Shown one piece after another: positions 15,061 to 21,577 of a stretch of DNA of 38,939 bases (the stretch's first letter is position 1; each line of letters starts with the position of its first letter). This DNA comes from Chthoniobacter flavus (lineage in GTDB: Bacteria; Verrucomicrobiota; Verrucomicrobiia; Chthoniobacterales; JACTMZ01), in assembly GCA_945871065.1 (NCBI GenBank), contig CAMBUL010000018.1, forward strand, positions 1 to 38,939, written 5' to 3'. The position numbers and the translations under genes were made by a program. Below the pieces are notes generated by a model, which was not told the origin of the DNA, did no database searches, and saw only the letters and a list, made by a program, of their open reading frames with translations.

Positions 15061-15309
15061 GGAACCTCTGACGGCCACCAGAACGGAGGTGGCTCGCGAC
15101 GGTCGGGCCTTTTCGGCGAGCCGTAAGCTTTTCGGAAAGGTTACCGCTACCTGAGTGGCTCGCCATTGGCCTCAGGATGCCCTCAGCGCCCTCTCGAACG
15201 TCGTCCTAATGCTCTCGGTGCGGCCGGCAGACAAAACGCGACACCGGTCAATTTTGCTACGCTTCTTGCTACGTTGAAGCACCACATTCTTCATAAGTTG
15301 TTGACTATG
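15061..15309. other. Non-coding right end of the element
   Basis: No convincing gene. It holds an inverted pair GGCTCGC (15091-15097) / GCGAGCC (15116-15122), a repeated GTGGCTCGC (15089 and 15155), and the right arm-type sites. Excisionase or integrase binding is plausible. Confidence 0.5.
15254..15273 (+). promoter_or_regulatory. Right arm-type integrase binding sites (two TTGCTACG)
   Basis: TTGCTACG at 15254 and 15266 reproduces the 12-bp period and orientation of the pair at 6234/6246. It lies 37 bp inside the right att core. Confidence 0.7.
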
Positions 15310-15343
15310 AAGGGAGAGCGGGTGACGAGACTCGAACTCGCGA
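15310..15343. repeat. attR: Right attachment site, 34-bp direct repeat
   Basis: This copy is identical to 6115-6148 and forms the 3' third of the intact tRNA-Gly(GCC), so the element restores the tRNA it enters. Confidence 0.92.
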
Positions 15344-15389
15344 CATCTTCCTTGGCAAGGAAGTGCTCTACCAACTGAGCTACACCCGC
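15317..15389 (-). tRNA. tRNA-Gly(GCC)
   Basis: The 73-nt gene folds with acceptor stem GCGGGTG/CACCCGC, D arm GCTCAGTTGGTAGAGC, anticodon stem CTTCC/GGAAG with loop TTGCCAA (anticodon GCC), and T arm GTTCGAGTCTC. No CCA is encoded. Its 3' end is the integration target of the element to the left. Confidence 0.95.
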
Positions 15390-15665
15390 GGCGCGTCAAC
15401 CGACGGAAGGAGGCTGCAGGGCAGCTCCCAGATTCCGGCCAGATGATCGGTAAAAGATAAAGGTCCCACCACGTGTTGACAAGTGTTTTCCCCCCAAGGC
15501 GGCTGCGCCTCCGGCCAGAGGGAACAGGCTCCCGATGGGGGAAGGCAAAGCTCCCCCCGGACATCCTCCGATGGCCACAACCGAACCGCAGGCCCGCGCT
15601 GGCCTTGACCTGCGGTCGAAGGCAAAACCGTTCCCGGCAAACCTGCTTGGTCAATGATGATGGGA
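15390..15665. other. Non-coding stretch rich in inverted repeats
   Basis: Between tRNA-Gly and the TPR gene I see no credible gene. Short palindromes are frequent (for example AGGCG-GCTG-CGCCT at about 15497-15510, and GGGA-acaggc-TCCC at about 15521-15534). It may be a dispersed intergenic repeat of the host genome. Confidence 0.4.
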
Positions 15666-16520
15666 TTAGTCGTCGGTACGGACAGCATCGACCGGGGAAG
15701 GAGACGGAGAAGCGGCCGGGGCGCCTGCGGGTGCGAATTGGAGATAGGACGCGAAGAAGACGTCCTCGAGCATAGTCCGCATGTCCTGCGGGGAGGCGCG
15801 CCGGGTGGCCTCCTCGAGCTTGGCCCGGGCCACAGCGGGATTTTCGTCGCGGAAGTCAATGGCTGCACCGACCACATAAATACCGGCGGTGGCATCGCCG
15901 GTCTTGATGGCCTTGGTGATCTCCTTCCGACGATCATCGCTCAAGTTGCCGGCCACGTCGGCCATGGCACGCTTGTATTGGAAAAATCCATCGGTGGGAT
16001 TCGCGGCGAGATATTGATCGATAATCATGGCGGCCTCGGCCGGACGACCTTGCAGGCGGCGCAACTCGGAGAGGTTTTGCATGAGGTCGCGCTGCAGCGG
16101 GTTGAGTTGGAGTGCGCTGGTGAGCGTCTGCTCGGCATCGTCGAATTCGCTGGCCCGGATTTGCGCCGCACTGAGCAAGGCGGACATGCTGGGGTCACCG
16201 GGGTTCAATTGGAGGAATTGGCGGGCAGCCTCGGCAGCCTCGGACGGCTGGCCGGCCACCATGCGGGCGAGCGCGCGGCGGTTCCATAGCGCCGGCGTGT
16301 CGGGGGCCAGGGCTGCCACTTCGGCAAGCATGGCTTCAGCCTCGGCACCAGCGCCCGTATTCAAGGCTAGATTGGCGCGGTCGTTGAACACCATAGCTCG
16401 CAGATCGCGCACTTGGCTGTGCAGCCCGATGACCAGGAACAACAAAACAATGGAAACCGCAGCGGCAGCAATCGCCAAGCCAAGGGAGAGGCGGGAAGGA
16501 GGTGTTGCTTTTTCGTTCAT
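15666..16520 (-). CDS. Membrane-anchored TPR-repeat protein
   Basis: The 284-aa product has one N-terminal transmembrane helix (about residues 12-34, LGLAIAAAAVSIVLLFLVIG). Three or more tetratricopeptide-like repeats follow, recognised by NRRALARMVAGQPSEAAEAA, the following AQIRASEFDDAEQTLTSALQ, and SELRRLQGRPAEAAMIIDQY. The tail is Ala/Pro/Ser-rich. TPR domains bind proteins; the partner is unknown. I chose the ATG at 16520; a TTG at 16547 would add nine residues. It is the first host gene past the tRNA. Confidence 0.8.
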   Translation of the reverse strand: MNEKATPPSRLSLGLAIAAAAVSIVLLFLVIGLHSQVRDLRAMVFNDRANLALNTGAGAEAEAMLAEVAALAPDTPALWNRRALARMVAGQPSEAAEAARQFLQLNPGDPSMSALLSAAQIRASEFDDAEQTLTSALQLNPLQRDLMQNLSELRRLQGRPAEAAMIIDQYLAANPTDGFFQYKRAMADVAGNLSDDRRKEITKAIKTGDATAGIYVVGAAIDFRDENPAVARAKLEEATRRASPQDMRTMLEDVFFASYLQFAPAGAPAASPSPSPVDAVRTDD

Positions 16521-16801
16521 GGATGTCTGAAAGGAATTCTTTAGCAATGTCGGGCCAGAGCAGGACGATCAACAAGGAATTTGTCGGCCGGTTCGCCCGG
16601 ACCCGCCGGGACATCGCCGATGCGAGCAGCACCGCAAAACAAGACAACCCGCGCAGGTGCGAGCATACCGCCAAGAAAACCGGGCCGCAGCGCACTGTTG
16701 CCGCCTTTGCCTACGGCATCGTTCCACCCAAGGTTGTTCCACGCTTCGCCTCAGTGCCGTCGCCCTTTAGCCGGTACAGCATGGCCGGCCCGGCGACCGC
16801 C
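16521..16801. other. Intergenic region upstream of TPR gene
   Basis: These 281 bp lie between the TPR gene start and the end of the phosphopantetheinyl transferase gene. They should hold the TPR promoter, but I see no clear gene, promoter or strong hairpin. Confidence 0.35.
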
Positions 16802-17440
16802 TCAGGAATCATCGGCCGGAGAGATCGCGACAACCAGGGTGCAACCGGCCGGGGCTGCCAACACCTTGACCGCCAAAATCCTCTCCCCCACCCTTGCTCT
16901 GGCTGCGCCGGTCTCGACAAAACCCGGGTCGATCCGGGTTACCCCGATTCCCCGGGCCAGTCCTAAGCCGGCACACTTCATCGCAGCCTCGCGCGCCGAC
17001 CACAGCCGGAAGAAGGCGCCGGCCTGAAGTTCTGCCGGCAGACGTTGCCAAGCCTGCGCCTCGTCGGGGTGGAAGTAGCGGGACACAATCCCTTCTTGGT
17101 CGCGCATCTCGCGATGATGTTCGAGATCGATCCCGACCGCGCCATGTCGGACCACGACAGCCACATGCTCGCCGGCGTGAGAGAGGTTGAAGTCCCAACC
17201 TTCGCCATCGACCAAGCGTGGCTTGGCCGTGCCATCCTCCTCGAATTCGAGGGTTCGGGCCGGACGACCGGTGCAGGCGGACAACATCTGCCGCCGTAGA
17301 CCGCGCGAGACAACAAAGCGCGTGCGCAATGGGCCGTCGGGCAAACACGCCGCACGGTCCCTTTCCCCCGACGTAAGCCAGCCGGAAAATTCTTCCGCCT
17401 GATGGAGCACAGCCAGCTGCAGCAAATAGTCAGCCGCCAT
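16802..17440 (-). CDS. 4'-phosphopantetheinyl transferase, Sfp type
   Basis: The 212-aa protein has the Sfp/AcpT signatures: FNLSHAG (84-90), GIDLEH with Mg-binding Asp105 and Glu107, and FFRLWSAREAAMKCAGLGLA (143-162) with the catalytic WSAREAAMK. It transfers 4'-phosphopantetheine from CoA to a serine of acyl or peptidyl carrier proteins. The ATG at 17440 lies 2 bp after the epimerase stop, so the pair is an operon. Fatty-acid genes (accA, fabF) lie elsewhere in the window, but no carrier protein is adjacent. Confidence 0.88.
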   Translation of the reverse strand: MAADYLLQLAVLHQAEEFSGWLTSGERDRAACLPDGPLRTRFVVSRGLRRQMLSACTGRPARTLEFEEDGTAKPRLVDGEGWDFNLSHAGEHVAVVVRHGAVGIDLEHHREMRDQEGIVSRYFHPDEAQAWQRLPAELQAGAFFRLWSAREAAMKCAGLGLARGIGVTRIDPGFVETGAARARVGERILAVKVLAAPAGCTLVVAISPADDS

Positions 17441-17442
17441 GG

Positions 17443-18495
17443 TCAACCCCGAGAAACTTCCAACCACTCCGGATGCTCGCGCGCATGCCGGGCAATCTCC
17501 TGGCAAATTTCGTCCACCGTCTTCTCAGGACGCCAGTCCCATTCCTGGCCCGCGCAGGCTGCATCGAGCACCACCCAGGGCAGATCAAAGGGTCGGGGCG
17601 ACAAGTCGACCGCCACCTCGTGCGGCCCGAACTCCCGCCCGCACCAGTCTGACAACTGCCGCAACGACCGGGCCGAAGCCGCACCGCCGCCCACGTTGAA
17701 AATTCGGCGTCCTGCGCGCGCACCCGCATCCATTTGCTTGACCAAAAGGGCAAGCAGGTCATTCGGGTGCAGACAGTCGCGCACTTGGTGGCCGGTGCCG
17801 CCGAAGCCGATGTATTTGAGTGGCGCACGCTGCGCCCAACTGTGAATCCAATAGCTGAAAATTCCCTGGTCGGGCTTGCCGAATTGCCCCGCGCCGGCCA
17901 TCACCCCGCAGCGGTTGACCCACACGGGAAAACCGAACGCCGAGCCGTATTCCAAGGCGATTTGCTCGCTCGCCAGCTTGCTCGCGCCATAAAGCGAAAC
18001 CGGCGCGGCGGTGGAAAAACCCTCGGCGACACCACGCGGTCCGACCGCGGCCAGCGATTCGGGCAGGACGAAGGCGCCATCCTTGGAGACAACCGGCAAG
18101 GCGCACAAAGCATCGATCGAATAAACACGACTCGTGCTGAGCAGGATCATACCGGCCTTCTCGCGCTTGCAGACTTCGAGCAGGTTGACCGTGCCCCAAA
18201 GATTGTGCTCGAGCAGTTCCTTGCTCCCGGTCTTGCCGTCGACTCCGGCCAGCACGCTCGGGTTGGCCGCCGCATCGATCACCCAATCGATACCTTTGAC
18301 CCGGGCCAGATCTTCCTCCTGACGCACGTCGCCACGCCAAAACTCGATGCCCGCCGCCTCGATGCGCGGACGGTTCCGTTCGCTGCCCGGACGGCTAAAA
18401 TTATCGAACCCGCAGACCTCATAGCCGGCCGAACGGAGTCCGAGGGCCAATTCGGACCCGACAAATCCACAGACGCCGCTGACCAGTACGCGCAT
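17443..18495 (-). CDS. NAD-dependent epimerase/dehydratase (extended SDR)
   Basis: The 350-aa protein starts MRVLVSGVCGFVG, with the GxxGxxG NAD-binding turn at residues 7-13, and has the active-site YGASK (Tyr169, Lys173) preceded by a serine block STSRVYS. GHQVRDCLHPNDL near residue 250 is typical of the CDP-paratose 2-epimerase-like branch, so a nucleotide-sugar substrate is likely. I chose the ATG at 18495; the longer frame is Gly/Arg-rich read-through. It is followed after 2 bp by the phosphopantetheinyl transferase gene, an unusual pairing without obvious meaning. Confidence 0.85.
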   Translation of the reverse strand: MRVLVSGVCGFVGSELALGLRSAGYEVCGFDNFSRPGSERNRPRIEAAGIEFWRGDVRQEEDLARVKGIDWVIDAAANPSVLAGVDGKTGSKELLEHNLWGTVNLLEVCKREKAGMILLSTSRVYSIDALCALPVVSKDGAFVLPESLAAVGPRGVAEGFSTAAPVSLYGASKLASEQIALEYGSAFGFPVWVNRCGVMAGAGQFGKPDQGIFSYWIHSWAQRAPLKYIGFGGTGHQVRDCLHPNDLLALLVKQMDAGARAGRRIFNVGGGAASARSLRQLSDWCGREFGPHEVAVDLSPRPFDLPWVVLDAACAGQEWDWRPEKTVDEICQEIARHAREHPEWLEVSRG

Positions 18496-18618
18496 AAACA
18501 AGACGATAACCACCGAACCCCCCTCCCCACAAGGTAGGGCGCGGCATCCCCGACGCGCAGGAAAGATGGCGCCAGGACAAAAACCCCGCCCCGCCGGTCC
18601 CGGCAAGGCCAACCGCGG

Positions 18619-19617
18619 CTAAAGGGACGCCGCCCTCGTGCGGCGGATCCGCACCGAGACACTCTCCGTGTTGGGCAGGACGAACTTGCGGATCTCGAGC
18701 AAAACAGCGGAGACCCGTGGGAAGACCGCAAGTAGTCCCTCGGCCAGATCCTCGATCAAAGTCTCGAGGAGCCGCACCTCGCGGCGCGTGCATTCCGCAG
18801 TCAACCATTCCGCAACCACCGCATAATCGGTGGCGCGGCCGATATCATCGGCGGTTCCGCGAAAGTCGGTTTCGAGCTGCACGTCCAGCACGAGTTTCTG
18901 CGGTTGCGACCTTTCCTCCTCGCCCACGCCGATACAGGTTGGCACCTCGAGCCCGTGGATACGGATGCAATCGGGGCCGCCGCGGAGCAAATCCCGCGGA
19001 TCCTGCAACAGCCGGCGCAAGGCATCGAGCGACGAGACGACCACATCGGGTTTGGACGGCGTGAGCTTTTCCAGCGAGTCGTAACCGGTGAGCACGGCGA
19101 TGCTCATCACGCCGCCGTGGCGCGCCGTTTCGACATCGTGGATCATGTCGCCGACAAAGGCGGTTTCACTGCGCGCGAGCCCGTGCTTATCGAGGATTTC
19201 TCCGATCTTGGCCCGCTTGTCCATCACACCGGCATAGGGATGTTCGAAATAATGACGCAGACCGAGCTTGGCCGACTGCACGTCGAAATGCTCCTGCTTC
19301 ATTGAGCTGAGAAGGAAAAGACGGCGTCCGCTCGCGCGGCAGAAATCGAGGAATTCGTAGAGCCCGGGCAGGGGCGAAACTTCGTCCTGGATCTCGACAA
19401 ATTGACGGTGAAAGAGCGCGTCAAGCTCGGGCAAGGGAACATCAGGCAGGAATTCCTCGTAGAAATCGGTGAAGGGCAACCGGAAATGCTTCCTGAATTC
19501 GTCGCGGGTCAGTGCCGGCTTACCGAATTGCCCGAGCACGTAATTCGTCGCGCCGATGACCGGAGGGAGATCATCGACCAGCGTGCCGGACCAATCGAGG
19601 AGGAGATTGCGCAACAT
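18619..19617 (-). CDS. HAD phosphatase fused to dihydroneopterin aldolase
   Basis: Residues 1-212 form a HAD hydrolase: DWSGTLVDD (nucleophile Asp8, with Ser10 where most phosphatases have Asp), FLLSSMKQ, KRAKIGEIL and FVGDMIHDVETA. Residues about 217-332 form FolB: IHGLEVPTCIGVGEEERSQP, TDYAVVAEWL, and LEIRKFVLPNTESVSVRIRR. FolB converts dihydroneopterin to hydroxymethyldihydropterin in folate synthesis. The HAD half could supply the dephosphorylation of dihydroneopterin phosphate before it (inference from fusion). It starts 2 bp after the dciA-like stop. Confidence 0.88.
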   Translation of the reverse strand: MLRNLLLDWSGTLVDDLPPVIGATNYVLGQFGKPALTRDEFRKHFRLPFTDFYEEFLPDVPLPELDALFHRQFVEIQDEVSPLPGLYEFLDFCRASGRRLFLLSSMKQEHFDVQSAKLGLRHYFEHPYAGVMDKRAKIGEILDKHGLARSETAFVGDMIHDVETARHGGVMSIAVLTGYDSLEKLTPSKPDVVVSSLDALRRLLQDPRDLLRGGPDCIRIHGLEVPTCIGVGEEERSQPQKLVLDVQLETDFRGTADDIGRATDYAVVAEWLTAECTRREVRLLETLIEDLAEGLLAVFPRVSAVLLEIRKFVLPNTESVSVRIRRTRAASL

Positions 19618-19619
19618 GA

Positions 19620-19973
19620 TCAGCCGAAAAATTTGACCGAGCGGATGGTTTCCGGACCGAATTCGGCGGCCAGTTTGGATTCGATGTCGGCTTTCCAGAC
19701 GCGCTCGAGTTCAAAGCGCACGCTCGATTGGTGCACCCGCACATAAAGGATGCCGCCGCGGATGCGGTCGGGTTCGGATTGACCAGCAATGAAAGGCCCG
19801 ACCAGCCCGGCCCACGCGCGCCGGACGGCGTGCTCGTCGAGCGACTGGCCTAACCCGAGCTTGGGGAGGAGTCCGCGCAGGGCGTCGGCAAAGATGGAAG
19901 TGCGCTCATCCGGATCGCGCGGCTCACGGTAACGCCGCCACTCGGCCGTTACGGTGTCGGCCCAGCGGCTCAT
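19620..19973 (-). CDS. DUF721/DciA-like protein
   Basis: The 117-aa product from ATG 19973 (MSRWADTVTAEWRRY) has the DUF721 core: VRRAWAGLVGPFIAGQSEP, GGILYVRVHQSSVRFELE and a terminal IRSVKFF. DciA proteins load or support the replicative helicase DnaB in bacteria without DnaC/DnaI. It is upstream of and nearly touching the HAD-FolB gene. The frame upstream of 19973 is read-through. Confidence is moderate because DUF721 is short and weakly conserved. Confidence 0.72.
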   Translation of the reverse strand: MSRWADTVTAEWRRYREPRDPDERTSIFADALRGLLPKLGLGQSLDEHAVRRAWAGLVGPFIAGQSEPDRIRGGILYVRVHQSSVRFELERVWKADIESKLAAEFGPETIRSVKFFG

Positions 19974-20023
19974 GTCAGTTGAAGATCGGAAGCGGAGAAA
20001 AAGTATTCCGCCCGACCGCAGCA

Positions 20024-20257
20024 CTAGGAGCCGTTGTCCCCGATCGCTTCGACCGGACAGCCTTCCATCGCCTCTTTGCACTGCGCCTCTTCTTCAGGCG
20101 TGCCGGGCTGCTTGTAAACGTAGGAATATCCGCCGTCATCGCTGCGGGTGAAATTGGCCGGGGCCGTCTCGCGGCACAAATCGCAGTCGATGCACTGGTC
20201 GTCGACGTAGAACTTACCGGGGACATTTTCAGAGTATTTGTTTTCGAGATCAGCCAT
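20024..20257 (-). CDS. Ferredoxin, single [4Fe-4S]
   Basis: The 77-aa acidic protein has Cys22, Cys25, Cys28 (CIDCDLC) and Cys67 (GCPVEAIG), the ligands of one [4Fe-4S] cluster. Cys60 is an extra cysteine. It should carry low-potential electrons; sulfite reductase (cysI) and IspH in this window are possible clients, but no genetic linkage shows this. It diverges from chrA across 34 bp. Confidence 0.9.
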   Translation of the reverse strand: MADLENKYSENVPGKFYVDDQCIDCDLCRETAPANFTRSDDGGYSYVYKQPGTPEEEAQCKEAMEGCPVEAIGDNGS

Positions 20258-20291
20258 GGCTTAATTAACTTCGAACCAGGAAGATAAAAAG

Positions 20292-21539
20292 ATGCAGGAT
20301 CATTGCCAAGTAAAAGCGGTCCCGGACTGGATGGAAGCACGACGGTTCTTCGCCCGATTGGGCTGGATCAGCTTCGGCGGCCCGGCTGGGCAAATTGCCA
20401 TCCTGCGCGAAGAGTTGGTCGAGCGCCGGCGCTGGATGACCCCGCACGAGTTTTCCGCCGGTTTGAACTTCAGCATGGTCTTGCCCGGACCCGAGGCCCA
20501 TCAGCTGGTCATTTACGCGGGTTGGAAACTGCACGGGCTGCGCGGGGCCATCACGGCCGGCGTGCTCTTTGCCCTTCCAGCCGTGCTGCTGCTCTGGGCG
20601 GCAGCGGGGCTTTACGCGATTTTCGGGCAACTCGATGGGGTGGAGACCCTTTTCGGCGCCGTGCGACCGGCTGTGCTGGCCATCATCCTCGCGGCCTTGG
20701 TCCGAATGGCGCGGCATCATCTCGCCGGCCCCCGCGCTTGGCTCCTCGCCGCGGCGGCCTTTGCCGCAATCTATTTTTTTCAAGTCCCCTTCCCTTGGAT
20801 CGTCCTCGCGGCCGTCGGGCTCGGGGCGGCGAAACACCTCACGGCCCCACCCGCCCCGACCGCCACTCCGGCGACCCCACGTCCGCCCATACCGTGGCGC
20901 ACGCTCGGCCTCGGACTCCTCGTCTGGTTCACGCCGGTTGTGCTGGCCGGCTTGGTTTTCGGATGGGACAGTCTCCTTGTTTCGCTCGGATTTTTCTTCA
21001 GCAAGGTCGCGGTGGTCACCTTCGGAGGCGCCTATGCCGTGCTGCCGTATGTGGCCGACCACGCGGTCAACCAGGCCGGATGGCTTTCGGCGGATGCGAT
21101 GAAGGATGGCCTCGCCTTGGCCGAGTCCTTGCCCGGGCCGTTGGTCAAAGTGCTGCAATTCGCCGGCTTTTTCGCCGGATGGAACAACCCGGCGCCGCTT
21201 GGACCTTGGACCATGGCCACGCTCGGTGCCTTCCTCACCTCATGGGTCACCTTTGTGCCCAGCTTTCTCTTCATCCTCGCCGGCGCGCCCTTTGTCGAGC
21301 TACTGGCGGAGAACCCGCGAGCGCGGATGATCCTCGATACGATCACAGCCGCGGTGATCGGGGTGATCGCCAGTCTGGCTGTATGGTTTGCCGCCGACGT
21401 TTTCGGCCCGGATCAACCGTCCGTGCTTCACGCTGCCATCGCGGGCGTCAGCCTTTGGCTACTGGTCGGCCGGCGTTGGTCCGTCCCCGCGGTGGTGGGC
21501 CTCGCCGGGGCGGTCGGGCTGCTGCGCGCGGTTTGGTAG
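20292..21539 (+). CDS. chrA: Chromate transporter, two-domain ChrA
   Basis: The 415-aa membrane protein has two homologous CHR halves joined by a Pro-rich linker (about 180-200). The N half has FGGPAGQIAILREELVER and LNFSMVLPGPEAHQL; the C half has FGGAYAVLPYVADHAV and ALAESLPGPLVKVLQFAG. About ten to twelve hydrophobic segments are visible. Family members export chromate, and sometimes sulfate analogues. A good Shine-Dalgarno (AGGAAG) lies about 9 bp before the ATG at 20292. Confidence 0.92.
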   Translation: MQDHCQVKAVPDWMEARRFFARLGWISFGGPAGQIAILREELVERRRWMTPHEFSAGLNFSMVLPGPEAHQLVIYAGWKLHGLRGAITAGVLFALPAVLLLWAAAGLYAIFGQLDGVETLFGAVRPAVLAIILAALVRMARHHLAGPRAWLLAAAAFAAIYFFQVPFPWIVLAAVGLGAAKHLTAPPAPTATPATPRPPIPWRTLGLGLLVWFTPVVLAGLVFGWDSLLVSLGFFFSKVAVVTFGGAYAVLPYVADHAVNQAGWLSADAMKDGLALAESLPGPLVKVLQFAGFFAGWNNPAPLGPWTMATLGAFLTSWVTFVPSFLFILAGAPFVELLAENPRARMILDTITAAVIGVIASLAVWFAADVFGPDQPSVLHAAIAGVSLWLLVGRRWSVPAVVGLAGAVGLLRAVW

Positions 21540-21577
21540 CGGCAACGACAACATCACTCCAATTTCCGGCTCGTGTT

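Larger units (their letters stand above)
6115..15343 (+). mobile_element. tRNA-Gly integrative element, candidate phage satellite
   Basis: The segment is bounded by perfect 34-bp direct repeats, with an integrase gene just inside the left one and an intact tRNA-Gly on the right. Genes in order are integrase, four-finger HNH endonuclease, a leftward repressor, and a rightward operon of AlpA/Xis-like protein, small protein, TOPRIM primase, RepA-like helicase, two small proteins and two Nu1/TerS-like proteins. No capsid, portal, large terminase, tail, relaxase or secretion gene is visible. Known PICIs share this plan: int, a repressor divergent from an alpA/xis gene, then primase/replicase, and terS in some. 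An integrative plasmid or a decayed prophage is the alternative. Confidence 0.85.

Noticed and set aside
6115-15343. CRISPR array or toxin-antitoxin pair in the element
   Set aside because: No regularly spaced repeats were found, and none of the small coupled genes resembles a known toxin or antitoxin.
15396-15578. 60-aa minus-strand frame after tRNA-Gly
   Set aside because: Gly/Ala/Pro-rich, no start signal and lying in a palindrome-rich intergenic segment.
20265-21158. 297-aa minus-strand open frame over chrA
   Set aside because: Composition is rich in Arg/Gly/Glu/His without domain sense and it is antisense to a clear transporter.
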